Below are positions 1 to 8,008 of a DNA stretch of 17,845 nucleotides, piece after piece. The translations under genes and the position numbers were made by a program. A model generated the notes under the pieces. It was not told the origin of the DNA. It searched no databases and saw only the letters and a program-made list of their open reading frames with translations. The stretch is from an uncultured Clostridia bacterium (GTDB lineage: Bacteria > Bacillota > Clostridia > Oscillospirales > Oscillospiraceae), in NCBI GenBank assembly GCA_945946745.1, contig CAMEWZ010000012.1:1-17845 (forward strand). Direction: 5' to 3'. The stretch's first letter is position 1. Every line of letters starts with the position of its first letter.

Positions 1-174
1 CTCATTATGATCTTCCTATCAAAAACTTCCATTCTTGCGAATGAATGTTTTTTATTGAATATCAGTATGAAATATCGGAATATAAAAGCTGCATATTGTG
101 AATGAAAATACAAATTATACAAAAATTTACCCTGGAAATACAGACATTTTGGCGGGAGTAACGCAATTTATTCG
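1..174. other. AT-rich intergenic stretch, no gene seen
   Basis: This region is much richer in A and T than the genes that follow and carries no convincing reading frame. A short hairpin (CATTC/GAATG around 30-44) followed by a run of six T near 49 could be a weak terminator of a gene ending to the left of the window, but the stem is only five pairs. Nothing else here can be supported. Confidence 0.4.
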
Positions 175-203
175 TTGCCAGATTGCACCATTTGTGGTAA
201 AAT
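175..203 (+). promoter_or_regulatory. Sigma-A-type promoter for the peptide transporter operon
   Basis: TTGCCA at 175-180 and TAAAAT at 198-203 are separated by 17 bases, and a TG one base before the -10 makes it an extended -10 promoter. Transcription would start near 210, leaving a leader of about 55 bases before the first permease. It lies at the end of an AT-rich stretch (1-200) in which I see no gene. Confidence 0.6.
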
Positions 204-265
204 TCGACTTATAGTAAGTGCAGCGGGAATTCCGCCAATGCATTTTTACAAAGGAGGCGTTCCCC

Positions 266-1183
266 TTGGCAAAATATTTGGTCAAACGAGTGGCAATGAT
301 GCTGGCGGCAATGCTGGCCATTTGCCTGCTGACGTTCTGCTTGATGCACGCGGTTCCCGGCGGCCCCTTTACCAATGACCGAAAGGTGACCCCGGAGGTG
401 GAGGCGGCGCTGAATGAGAAATTTGGCCTGGATCAGCCGCTGACGACCCAGTTCTTTAGCTATATGAAGGGCGTGCTCCATGGCGACTTCGGCCCCTCTT
501 ACAAATACACCGGTAAGACGGTGAACGAGTTTATTGAGAACGGCTTTCCCGTATCTGGCAAGCTGGGGCTTATCACCATCGTGTTTGTCCTGCTGGCCGC
601 GATTCCCATGGGCATTCTGGCGGCGGTGAAAAACGGGAAGTGGCAGGATATGGCCATTATGACGGCGGCAACCATTGGCGTGACCATTCCTTCTTTTGTC
701 ATCGCCTCCATATTGGTACACTTCTTCTGCTACCGGCTGGGCTGGCTTCCTGCCTACGGCCTGGACAGCTGGAAGGGCTACATCCTGCCGGTGGTTGCCC
801 TGGGCGGCTATTCTGTCAGCTACCTGGCCCGACTCACCCGCTCCAGCCTGCTGGAGGTGATGGGCCAGGATTACATCCGCACCGCCCGGGCCAAGGGCCT
901 GCCCGAATTCAAGGTCATCACCCGCCACGCTCTGCGCAACGCCCTGCTCCCGGTGATCACCGTGCTGGGCCCCACGGTGGCAAACCTGCTCACCGGAAGC
1001 TTTGTGGTGGAGAACATCTTCGCAATTCCCGGCCTGGGCAAGTACTTCGTCAACAGTGTCTCCCAGCGGGACTACACCACCATCATGGGCGTCACCATTT
1101 TCTATGCGGCTTTCCTCATGGCGATGGTGCTGGTGGTAGATCTTTTCTACTGCTTGATCGACCCCCGGATCAAATACGACTAA
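266..1183 (+). CDS. Peptide ABC transporter permease, OppB/DppB type
   Basis: One of two membrane subunits of a dipeptide/oligopeptide importer. It forms half of the translocation channel in the cytoplasmic membrane. The product is 305 residues, the usual length for this family. It has an N-terminal membrane segment ending at an HAVPGGPF motif, an extracytoplasmic loop with the family pattern FGLDQPL, and several further hydrophobic segments. The EAA-type cytoplasmic loop that contacts the ATPases reads DYIRTARAKGLPEFKVITRH. The C-terminus, DPRIKYD, is typical of OppB. I chose the TTG at 266 because AAGGAGG lies about 8 bases upstream; an in-frame ATG at 218 has no such site and would add 16 residues unlike the family. 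The next permease starts 13 bases after the stop. Peptide specificity cannot be read from the sequence. Confidence 0.92.
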   Translation: MAKYLVKRVAMMLAAMLAICLLTFCLMHAVPGGPFTNDRKVTPEVEAALNEKFGLDQPLTTQFFSYMKGVLHGDFGPSYKYTGKTVNEFIENGFPVSGKLGLITIVFVLLAAIPMGILAAVKNGKWQDMAIMTAATIGVTIPSFVIASILVHFFCYRLGWLPAYGLDSWKGYILPVVALGGYSVSYLARLTRSSLLEVMGQDYIRTARAKGLPEFKVITRHALRNALLPVITVLGPTVANLLTGSFVVENIFAIPGLGKYFVNSVSQRDYTTIMGVTIFYAAFLMAMVLVVDLFYCLIDPRIKYD

Positions 1184-1196
1184 GGGAGGGCACACC

Positions 1197-2351
1197 ATGT
1201 CCGTACAAGCTGACAAATGGGCGCCGTTGGAGCAGTCCAGCGAGAGCCGTGAAAAAATCTGGAGCAAGAACCGCACCTTCGCCGGAGATGTTTGGTTCCG
1301 TTTCCGCCGCAAGCCCACCGCCATTGCAGGGCTTGTGATGATCGTTTTGTTTCTGCTGTTTTCCCTGGTGGGGCCGATGTTTACCCCCTATTCCTATTCC
1401 GATCAGAATCTGGCCATGGTCAATATCCCGCCGCTGATGAAGGTTTACGATGTGGGGTCGTGCCAGGTGTACATCACCCCCTCTCTGAAGCTGATTCAGA
1501 TGGATGCTGAGGGCAACCTCTCCCGGGCCCTTTCCCCCGTGCGGACGGAAAACGGGAAGTCTATGATGATCTTTGACTGCGACGGCAAGGAAGTGGCCCT
1601 TTACTACGGCAGTTCTACCTACGTAATCTGCGACGAGACCACCGGCAATATTTACCCCTCCGGGTATCGGTGGTGCCGGGATCATGTGCTGGGAACCGAT
1701 GCCCTGGGCCGGGATATTCTGGCCCGACTGATGTACGGCACCCGGGTTTCTCTGATGGTGGCCTTCGTCTCCGTGCTGGTGAATCTGGTCATCGGCATTC
1801 TCTACGGCGGCGTGGCCGGGTATTTGGGCGGCGCGGTGGACGCGGTGATGATGCGAATTGTGGATATTATCAGCACCATCCCGCTGACGCTGTACGTGAT
1901 TCTGATTATGATGATCTTCGGCCAGGGCCTGCAAAGTATTATCATCGCGCTGGGCTGCGTCTATTGGGTGGACATGGCCCGGGTGGTTCGGGGACAGGTT
2001 TTGGGACTGAAGCAGCAGGAATTTGTACTGGCGGCCCGTACCATCGGTTCCTCCCCCCGCACAATCCTCATGCAGCACTTGATCCCCAATGCCATGGGCT
2101 CCATCCTGGTGACGGCCACCATGCTGATCCCCTCTGCCATCTTTATGGAGGCGTTCCTGGGATATCTGGGCATCGGTCTGCGGCCGCCCCTGGCCAGCCT
2201 TGGCACCATGTGCAACGATGCCAACGCCAACCTGCGCACCAGCCCCCACGAACTGCTGATTCCGGCGCTGGTGATCTGCCTCATCATGTTCGCCTTTAAC
2301 TTCGTAGGCGACGGCATGCGGGACGCGCTGGATCCGAAACTGAAGAAATGA
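1197..2351 (+). CDS. Peptide ABC transporter permease, OppC/DppC type, with extracytoplasmic insertion
   Basis: Second membrane subunit of the peptide importer, pairing with the OppB-type protein just upstream. A cytoplasmic N-terminal tail and a first membrane segment (about residues 41-61) are followed by the hallmark HVLGTDALGRDIL (about 163-175) and then by five membrane segments. The EAA loop EFVLAARTIGSSPRTILMQH lies between them. At 384 residues it is about 80 longer than a common OppC. The extra length is an insertion at about residues 80-160, between the first membrane segment and the GTD motif, containing cysteines at 89, 128, 145 and 160. By membrane topology this lies outside the cell, where it could contact the binding protein; that role is inference. 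The start ATG has GGGAGGG upstream, and the stop abuts the next gene. Confidence 0.9.
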   Translation: MSVQADKWAPLEQSSESREKIWSKNRTFAGDVWFRFRRKPTAIAGLVMIVLFLLFSLVGPMFTPYSYSDQNLAMVNIPPLMKVYDVGSCQVYITPSLKLIQMDAEGNLSRALSPVRTENGKSMMIFDCDGKEVALYYGSSTYVICDETTGNIYPSGYRWCRDHVLGTDALGRDILARLMYGTRVSLMVAFVSVLVNLVIGILYGGVAGYLGGAVDAVMMRIVDIISTIPLTLYVILIMMIFGQGLQSIIIALGCVYWVDMARVVRGQVLGLKQQEFVLAARTIGSSPRTILMQHLIPNAMGSILVTATMLIPSAIFMEAFLGYLGIGLRPPLASLGTMCNDANANLRTSPHELLIPALVICLIMFAFNFVGDGMRDALDPKLKK

Positions 2352-2364
2352 GGTGGCAGAACAA

Positions 2365-3384
2365 ATGGAATCGATCCTCACAGTGAACAATTTAAAGACC
2401 ACCTTTTATACCAGCAGCGGCACGGTGCAGGCCGTCCGGGGGATTTCCTTTGAAGTGGGAAAGGGCGAGATCGTGGGCATCGTGGGTGAGTCCGGCTCCG
2501 GAAAGAGCGTCACCTCCATGTCCGTCCTCCGGCTGCTGCCCAGCACAGCCCGAATCGATCCCGAAAGCACCATCGTCTTTGAGGGAACGGACTTAACCGC
2601 CCTGTCCATGAACCAGCTGCGTGCCATCCGGGGTCAGAAAATCGCCATGGTGTTCCAGGATCCCATGTCCTCGCTGAACCCCTTGATCCGGGTGGGCAAG
2701 CAGGTGGAGGAGATGCTGAAAATCCACCACAAGGAACTGTCCAAGCAGCTGCTGCGGGAGAAGGTATTGGAGCTGTTCCGCCAGGTGCGGATTCCCGAGC
2801 CGGAGAAGCGGTACAATGAATTTCCCCACCAGTTTTCCGGCGGCATGCGCCAGCGGGTGATGATTGCCATGGCCCTGGCGAACAAGCCGGATCTGCTCAT
2901 TGCCGATGAACCGACCACGGCCCTGGATGTGACCATCCAGGATCAGATTCTGAAGCAGCTGCGCACCCTCCAGCGGGAGTCCGGCGCCAGCATTATCTTC
3001 ATCACCCACGATCTGGGGGTGGTGGCGGAGCTGTGCCAGCGGGTGCTGGTGATGTATGGCGGCCTCATTATGGAGGAGGCGCCCATTGACGAGCTGTTCG
3101 AGCATCCCCTTCATCCCTATACCCTGGGACTGCTGGCCTCCGTGCCCTCCCTGCACCAGGATAAACAGGGCCGGTTGACCTCCATTCCCGGCTCCCCGCC
3201 GGATATGACCAAGCCGCCCGAGGGCTGTCCCTTCGCCCCCCGGTGTCCCTACGCCCGGCAGATCTGCGCCAGGGAGCAGCCGCCCTATGTTTCCTTCGGG
3301 GAGCACCGCCGCTCCATGTGCTGGCTTTTGCAGCCGGACGCCCCGGCGGAAAATAACCCGTTCCGAAAGGAGGCGGCGAAATGA
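2365..3384 (+). CDS. Peptide ABC transporter ATP-binding protein, OppD/DppD type
   Basis: One of the two ATPases that power peptide import, acting at the inner face of the membrane. Visible motifs in order: Walker A GESGSGKS at about residues 41-48, the Q-loop in VFQDPMSSLNP near 98, the ABC signature FSGGMRQR near 157-164, Walker B LLIADEP near 177-183 and the switch histidine in FITHDLG. The C-terminal oligopeptide-transporter extension has the cysteine-bearing pattern GCPFAPRCPYARQIC. I prefer the ATG at 2365, which gives 339 residues and has GAGGTGG 8 bases upstream; a GTG at 2353 would add four residues. The preceding permease stops at 2351, so translation is probably coupled. Confidence 0.93.
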   Translation: MESILTVNNLKTTFYTSSGTVQAVRGISFEVGKGEIVGIVGESGSGKSVTSMSVLRLLPSTARIDPESTIVFEGTDLTALSMNQLRAIRGQKIAMVFQDPMSSLNPLIRVGKQVEEMLKIHHKELSKQLLREKVLELFRQVRIPEPEKRYNEFPHQFSGGMRQRVMIAMALANKPDLLIADEPTTALDVTIQDQILKQLRTLQRESGASIIFITHDLGVVAELCQRVLVMYGGLIMEEAPIDELFEHPLHPYTLGLLASVPSLHQDKQGRLTSIPGSPPDMTKPPEGCPFAPRCPYARQICAREQPPYVSFGEHRRSMCWLLQPDAPAENNPFRKEAAK

Positions 3385-4340
3385 GCAAGCCGATTCTGGA
3401 GGTGGAGCACCTCACCCAGCATTTTAAGATCAACCGAAAAGAAGTGGTACACGCGGTGGATGACGTTTCCTTCACCATTGCCCGGGGGCAGACCCTGGGG
3501 CTGGTGGGAGAATCCGGCTGCGGAAAATCCAGCTGCGCCCGCTCCATTATCCGGATTTATGACCCCACCGGCGGCAAGATTCTTCTGGACGGCGAGGACA
3601 TTACCCATATGTCCCAGAAGGAGCTTCAGCCCCGGCGGAAGAAGATGCAGATGATCTTCCAGGATCCCTACGCCTCCCTAAACGCCCGGATGACGGTGCG
3701 GGACATCATCGCGGAGCCCCTGCTTGCCCACCATATTGTGAAGTCCAAGGAAGAAGCCAACGATTATGTCTATCCCATCCTGGAACGGGTAGGCCTGACC
3801 CGGGAACACGCCGGGCGCTATGCCCATGAATTCTCCGGCGGCCAGCGCCAGCGGGTGGGCATTGCCCGGGCCCTGGTGCTCCAGCCGGAGCTGGTGATCT
3901 GCGACGAGCCCATCTCCGCTCTGGATGTGTCCATCCAGGCCCAGGTGGTCAACCTGCTGCGGGATTACCAGGAGGAAAAGGGGCTGGCCTATCTCTTTAT
4001 CGCCCACGATCTGTCCATGGTGCGCTATGTCTCCGACATGGTGGGCGTGATGTACCTGGGGCAACTGGTGGAGCTGTGCGGCGCGGAAGAAATTTACAGC
4101 CATCCCTTGCACCCCTACACCCAGGGCCTGCTGGCCTCCATCCCGGTGGCCAATCCCAAGCTGGCCCGGGAGAAGCAGACCAGCGGCATCGAGGGCGACC
4201 TGCCCAGCCCAGTCAATCCCCCCAGCGGCTGCCGGTTCCGCACCCGCTGCCCTTACGCCAAAGCAGTTTGCGCGGAGGTGGCTCCCTGTATGCATGAGGT
4301 GGCCCCGGGCCACAGCCTGGCATGCCATCTGTATGACTGA
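3381..4340 (+). CDS. Peptide ABC transporter ATP-binding protein, OppF/DppF type
   Basis: Second ATPase of the importer, expected to form a heterodimer with the OppD-type protein. It is 319 residues, with Walker A GESGCGKS at about residues 43-50, the Q-loop IFQDPYASLN, signature FSGGQRQR, Walker B LVICDEP and the switch histidine in FIAHDLSMV. The C-terminal family extension GCRFRTRCPYAKAVC is present. Its ATG overlaps the stop of the previous gene (ATGA), and AAAGGAGG precedes it inside that gene, so the two ATPases should be made in equal amounts. All catalytic motifs look intact. The dipeptide, oligopeptide or nickel subtype cannot be settled from these motifs alone; the neighbouring binding protein and peptidase favour peptides. 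Confidence 0.93.
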   Translation: MSKPILEVEHLTQHFKINRKEVVHAVDDVSFTIARGQTLGLVGESGCGKSSCARSIIRIYDPTGGKILLDGEDITHMSQKELQPRRKKMQMIFQDPYASLNARMTVRDIIAEPLLAHHIVKSKEEANDYVYPILERVGLTREHAGRYAHEFSGGQRQRVGIARALVLQPELVICDEPISALDVSIQAQVVNLLRDYQEEKGLAYLFIAHDLSMVRYVSDMVGVMYLGQLVELCGAEEIYSHPLHPYTQGLLASIPVANPKLAREKQTSGIEGDLPSPVNPPSGCRFRTRCPYAKAVCAEVAPCMHEVAPGHSLACHLYD

Positions 4341-4354
4341 CCCCTTTATTTCAT

Positions 4355-4382
4355 TTGACCTGGCGGATGCTCCGCTTGTCAA
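4355..4382 (+). promoter_or_regulatory. Imperfect hairpin between the ATPase genes and the binding-protein gene
   Basis: TTGAC at 4355-4359 pairs with GTCAA at 4378-4382 and GCGGA pairs with TCCGC inside it around a TGC loop, with a small internal loop between the two stems. No T-run follows, so it is not a clear terminator. It may stabilise one end of the message and allow higher expression of the binding protein, a common arrangement in such operons. This is a weak call. Confidence 0.25.
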
Positions 4383-4420
4383 TAATTCTCCGGCAATGAG
4401 ATTCAGAAAGGAAGATTGCT

Positions 4421-6094
4421 ATGAAAAAACTCGTGTCCCTTGCCCTGGCCGTTCTGATGTGCCTGAGCCTGGCTGCCTGCGGTGGCAGCAGCTCCGGCGG
4501 CGGAAACATCAGCGACATGGCCGCTGCTACCACCGCAGCCCCGGCCAGCACCACCCCCGCTGCCGATGTGGCCCAGGAGCTGACCTTCGTGCTCTCCGAT
4601 GAGCCCGATGGCATCGACCCCACCGTCACCAACAACTCCTTCGCCATGTACGTCCTGTGCAACTGCTTTGACGGCCTGGTGACCTACGATGCCTCCGGCT
4701 CCATCGTTCCCGCCTGCGCCGAGAGTTGGGATATCAGCGATGACGGCACCGTGTATACCTTCCACCTGCGGGACGGCCTCAAGTGGAGCGATGGCACCCC
4801 CTTGACCGCCAATGACTTTGTCTACTCCATTCAGCGCGTGCTGACCCCCTCCACCACCGCCCAGTACTACAGCATGATGTCCGACTACATCAAGGGCGCC
4901 AAGGAGTTCTATGAGGGCACCGGCACCGCCGAGGAGCTGGGCGCCAAGGCTCTGGACGACAATACCCTGGAGATCACCTTGATTCAGCCCACCTCCTTCT
5001 TCATCGACCTGGTGAGCATGTGGTGCTACTTCCCTGTGCAGAAGGCGACCATTGATGCCAACGGCGACCGTTGGACTGCCAGCGCCGATACCTATATCTG
5101 CAACGGCCCCTTCAAGATGGAGCAGATCAATCTGGGCGAGGGCTATGTCCTGGTCAAGAACGAGAATTACTGGGATGCCGACAATGTGACCCTGGAGAAG
5201 CTGACCTTCCGGTTCATCCTGGACTCCGCCACCGCGCTGACCGCTTATGAGTCCGGCGATGTGGACGGCATCCGTTCCATCCCCTCCGCGGACTATGCCC
5301 GTCTGGTGGCCTCCAACGCCGGTGTGAATGTGGTTCCCAACTACGGCACCGTGTACTACAACATCAACTGCTCCAAGGCACCCTATGACAATCCCCTGGT
5401 TCGGAAGGCGCTGAACCTGGCCATCGACCGGAAGACCATCATCGAGAACGTGGTGCAGATCGACGCCACGCCCGCTTACAGCTTCCTGGCTCCCGGTTAT
5501 GGTGTGAATGGTAAGGATATCACCGAGGGCCGCGGCACCTTCGGCCTGTCCGAGACCGCCGATGTGGAGGCCGCTCAGGCCGCGCTGGCTGAGGCCGGCT
5601 ACCCCAACGGCGAGGGCTTCCCCACCTTGCAGCTGTCCTACTACTCCAACGACACCGTCAAGAAGGTCGTGGAGGCTATGGCCGAGATGTTCAAGACCAA
5701 TCTGAACATCAACGTGGAGATCTCCTCCAACGACTGGGCGATCTTCTATGAGTCCGTTCAGGCTGGCGACTACGAGGTGTGCGCCATGGGCTGGAGCGCC
5801 GACTACCTCAACCCCATGAGCTTCCTGCCCCTGTTCAAGACCGGCGACTCCACCAACACCGCCTTCTACTCCAACAGCGTGTATGACGATCTGGTGAACC
5901 AGGTCATGCTGGAGACCGACGCTGCCGCCGCTGCGGAGCTGACGCTGAAGGCCGACGAGGTTGTTTCCGAGGATTACGCCTGCATCCCCCTGTACTACAA
6001 GGCCAATAACTATCTGATGAAGGACTACATTTCCGGCGTGTACATGGTTTCCTCCGGCAATATGTACTTCAAGGATGCCAAGGTTGTGAAGTAA
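4421..6094 (+). CDS. Peptide-binding lipoprotein, solute-binding protein family 5
   Basis: Extracellular receptor of the importer, anchored to the outer face of the membrane by lipid. The product is 557 residues. A lysine-plus-hydrophobic signal peptide ends in the lipobox LAAC (Cys20), followed by a flexible Gly/Ser/Ala/Thr linker. The mature part carries family 5 hallmarks: DEPDGIDP near its start, LRDGLKWSDGTPLTANDFVY, a GDVDGI segment and the VRKALNLAIDR motif that lines the cleft. AAAGGAAG precedes the ATG. The gene lies 80 bases after the ATPase gene and overlaps the following cyclophilin start by one base. The ligand is unknown; the downstream proline isomerase and Xaa-Pro-type peptidase hint at proline-containing peptides, which is inference. 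Confidence 0.93.
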   Translation: MKKLVSLALAVLMCLSLAACGGSSSGGGNISDMAAATTAAPASTTPAADVAQELTFVLSDEPDGIDPTVTNNSFAMYVLCNCFDGLVTYDASGSIVPACAESWDISDDGTVYTFHLRDGLKWSDGTPLTANDFVYSIQRVLTPSTTAQYYSMMSDYIKGAKEFYEGTGTAEELGAKALDDNTLEITLIQPTSFFIDLVSMWCYFPVQKATIDANGDRWTASADTYICNGPFKMEQINLGEGYVLVKNENYWDADNVTLEKLTFRFILDSATALTAYESGDVDGIRSIPSADYARLVASNAGVNVVPNYGTVYYNINCSKAPYDNPLVRKALNLAIDRKTIIENVVQIDATPAYSFLAPGYGVNGKDITEGRGTFGLSETADVEAAQAALAEAGYPNGEGFPTLQLSYYSNDTVKKVVEAMAEMFKTNLNINVEISSNDWAIFYESVQAGDYEVCAMGWSADYLNPMSFLPLFKTGDSTNTAFYSNSVYDDLVNQVMLETDAAAAAELTLKADEVVSEDYACIPLYYKANNYLMKDYISGVYMVSSGNMYFKDAKVVK

Positions 6095-6579
6095 TGGAGT
6101 GCAGAATCGTTACCAAAGGCTTTGGGGATATGGTATTTACCCTCTATCCCCAGTACGCTCCCTTGACGGTGGAGAGCTTTGTCAGGGTTGCGAAAAGCGG
6201 GTTCTTTGACGGCCTGGGCTGGTGCCGGATCGTGAAGGACTATGTCATTCAAGGCGGCTCCCCGGACAATGATATCATGACCGACAGCGACTTCCACATC
6301 AAAGGAGAGTTCCGGGAAAACGGGGTGGATAACCCCTTGCCCCACATCCGGGGCGCCCTGTCCATGGCCCGGGATGACGGCTTTGACACCGCCGGAACCC
6401 AGTTCTTTGTGGTGCACAAGGACGCCCATAAGCTGGATGGCCGGTACGCCGCGTTTGGTCAGATGACCTCCGGCTTCGAGGTTCTGGATGCCATCGCGGC
6501 GGTGGAGACCACCGGCCCGGAGACCTGGAACAAGCCTCTGGCAATGCCGATCATCGATCGAATCGAGATCCTTCCTTGA
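6094..6579 (+). CDS. Cyclophilin-type peptidyl-prolyl cis-trans isomerase
   Basis: Catalyses cis-trans isomerisation of the bond before proline. The 161-residue protein is a single cyclophilin domain without a signal peptide or membrane segment, so it should be cytosolic. Core motifs are present: the catalytic arginine in CRIVKDYVIQGG (Arg55 of human cyclophilin A; the glutamine corresponds to Gln63), GALSMAR, GTQFFV and LDGRYAAFG. The Trp and His that flank the site in the human enzyme are replaced, which is common in bacteria. Its ATG shares one base with the stop of the binding-protein gene (TAATG), a tight coupling to the transporter, and a hairpin terminator follows. It could be general folding help, but the position suggests a role with imported proline peptides. 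Confidence 0.92.
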   Translation: MECRIVTKGFGDMVFTLYPQYAPLTVESFVRVAKSGFFDGLGWCRIVKDYVIQGGSPDNDIMTDSDFHIKGEFRENGVDNPLPHIRGALSMARDDGFDTAGTQFFVVHKDAHKLDGRYAAFGQMTSGFEVLDAIAAVETTGPETWNKPLAMPIIDRIEILP

Positions 6580-6596
6580 TTTCCACAAAGCAAAAG

Positions 6597-6643
6597 CAGC
6601 CGGTGAGCGCACCTGCGGGTGCGTCACCGGCTGTGTGTTTTCC
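6597..6643 (+). terminator. Rho-independent terminator of the peptide transporter operon
   Basis: AGCCGGTGA at 6598-6606 pairs with TCACCGGCT at 6624-6632, and inside it CGCACC pairs with GGTGCG around a short loop with one bulged G. The strong GC stem is followed by GTGTGTTTT ending at 6641. It lies 17 bases after the cyclophilin stop and before the promoter of the peptidase gene. Confidence 0.8.
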
Positions 6644-6646
6644 CAC

Positions 6647-6675
6647 TTTCCATTTGATCCGGGTTGTGCTATAAT
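6647..6675 (+). promoter_or_regulatory. Extended -10 promoter for the Xaa-Pro peptidase gene
   Basis: A perfect TATAAT at 6670-6675 is preceded by TG one base earlier. TTTCCA at 6647-6652, a partial match to TTGACA, lies 17 bases upstream. It sits between the preceding terminator and the peptidase ATG at 6708, so the peptidase has its own transcription start near 6682 in addition to any read-through. Confidence 0.7.
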
Positions 6676-6707
6676 CAAGCCAACGGAAAAAGAAAGGGTG
6701 AATTCCT

Positions 6708-7778
6708 ATGAATCAACAGCGCCTACAACGCGTCCTTGCGGGGATGAAGGCGGCGGGACTGGAGCAGATTCTGGTCACAGCCACCACCTCGCTGTATTAT
6801 CTCACCGGCTATTGGGTGGAGCCTCACGAGCGGATGATTGCTCTGTGGCTTTGTGCCGATGGGAAAGCGGTTCTGTTCGGTAATGAGATCTTTGGCCTGT
6901 CCTCCACCCGGGAGCTGCCCTTCGTGGCCCACAAGGATGGGGACGATCCGGTGGCGGCCCTGGCCGCGGCGGTAAGACCGGGGAAATTGGGCATCGACAA
7001 ATTCTGGTACAGCAAGTTTTTGATCGGCTTAATGGAGCACCGTCCCGATGTCCGGCCGGTACTCGGCTCCCAGCCGGTGGATGAAAACCGGCAGTATAAG
7101 GATGAGGCGGAGCGGCAGGCAATGCGCCACGCCTCCGCCATGAACGATCAAGTGATGGCGGCTGCCATTGCCGGGCTTAAAGCGGGGGTTCGGGAAAATG
7201 AGCTGGCGGCACTGGTGAACCGGGAATACCTGGCCCGGGGCGCGGACTGCGAGGGAACCCAGCTGGTGTGCTTCGGCCCCAACGGGGCGGATCCCCACCA
7301 CAGCGGGGACGGGACGGTTTTGAAGCCCGGAGACAGCGTGATTTTTGACATTTTTACGCCCATTTCCCGGTATTGGTGCGATATGACCCGGACGGTGTTC
7401 TACAAAACCGTCAGCCAGAAGCAGCGCCAGGTGTATGAGCTGGTGCGCCGGGCCAACGAGGCGGCGGAGGCGGCGATTCGTCCCGGTGTGCCCCTGGGGA
7501 AGCTGGATGAGATTGCCCGGAAGGTGATTACCGAGGGCGGCTACGGCCACTGCTTTACCCACCGGCTGGGCCATGGCTGCGGCATCGACTGCCACGAGCC
7601 GCCGGATGTGTCCGGAGTCTCCCAGGCGGTGTGCCAACCTGGAATGGTCTTCTCCATCGAACCGGGAATCTACCTGCCGGGAGAATTCGGCGTCCGGATC
7701 GAGGATCTGGTCATGGTCACCGAGGACGGCTGCGAGGTTTTGAACAAGTACCCCAAGGACTTGCAGGTCATCGAATAA
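6708..7778 (+). CDS. M24-family metallopeptidase, Xaa-Pro aminopeptidase/dipeptidase type
   Basis: Expected to hydrolyse peptides at an Xaa-Pro bond using two metal ions in the cytosol. The 356-residue protein has an N-terminal creatinase-like domain (about 1-130) and a pita-bread catalytic domain. All five metal ligands are visible: Asp214 (VIFD), Asp225 (WCDMTRTV), His289 (HRLGHGCGIDCHE), Glu318 (FSIEPGIY) and Glu332 (RIEDLV); active-site His198 is in DPHHSG. There is no signal peptide. AAAGGGTGA precedes the ATG, and the gene has its own promoter and follows the peptide importer and proline isomerase. Prolidase and aminopeptidase P cannot be told apart reliably here; the length of about 356 is typical of the PepQ/PepP-like proteins of Firmicutes. 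Some M24 members of this type have lost peptidase activity, but all ligands are present here. Confidence 0.9.
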   Translation: MNQQRLQRVLAGMKAAGLEQILVTATTSLYYLTGYWVEPHERMIALWLCADGKAVLFGNEIFGLSSTRELPFVAHKDGDDPVAALAAAVRPGKLGIDKFWYSKFLIGLMEHRPDVRPVLGSQPVDENRQYKDEAERQAMRHASAMNDQVMAAAIAGLKAGVRENELAALVNREYLARGADCEGTQLVCFGPNGADPHHSGDGTVLKPGDSVIFDIFTPISRYWCDMTRTVFYKTVSQKQRQVYELVRRANEAAEAAIRPGVPLGKLDEIARKVITEGGYGHCFTHRLGHGCGIDCHEPPDVSGVSQAVCQPGMVFSIEPGIYLPGEFGVRIEDLVMVTEDGCEVLNKYPKDLQVIE

Positions 7779-7922
7779 ACACGACAGGCCGCGGCTGAAA
7801 GCCGCGGCCTCAGTGTGTCAAAAAAGCTTCGCAGAATTTGCTGCTTCTGCGGCGAACCCATTCAAATCCATTTTCCACCAGGGCGTGTACCTGGGGGAAA
7901 ATACTTCTCAGACTGCAAGTGT

Positions 7923-7953
7923 ATAATTTGTTCGCCGGAGGCGAACAAATTAT
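7923..7953. repeat. Perfect 14-bp stem hairpin inside the inverted-repeat element
   Basis: ATAATTTGTTCGCC at 7923-7936 is followed by a GGA loop and its exact complement ending at 7953. The stem is AT-rich at the base and GC-rich near the loop. No T-run follows on either strand, so I read it as a structural part of the repeat element and not as a classical terminator. Confidence 0.75.
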
Positions 7954-7969
7954 GCGCGCAGCAGGCTGC

Positions 7970-8008
7970 AAAAACCTGTCGAAAAGCCCCAAGGGGGATT
8001 TTCGACAG
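7970..8008 (-). terminator. Rho-independent terminator for the sulfatase operon
   Basis: On the minus strand, CTGTCGAAAA (8008-7999) pairs with TTTTCGACAG (7985-7976), with an inner run of C pairing with G around a short loop. One base later comes TTTTT (7974-7970). It lies 36 bases past the sulfatase stop and is the best terminator for the long minus-strand operon. It is contributed by the inverted-repeat element. Confidence 0.65.

Noticed and set aside
209..2402. Two long minus-strand open frames opposite the permease genes (371 and 410 residues)
   Set aside because: Both are antisense to clear OppB and OppC permeases. Their translations are rich in His, Gln and Arg with no domain, typical of reversed GC-rich coding sequence.
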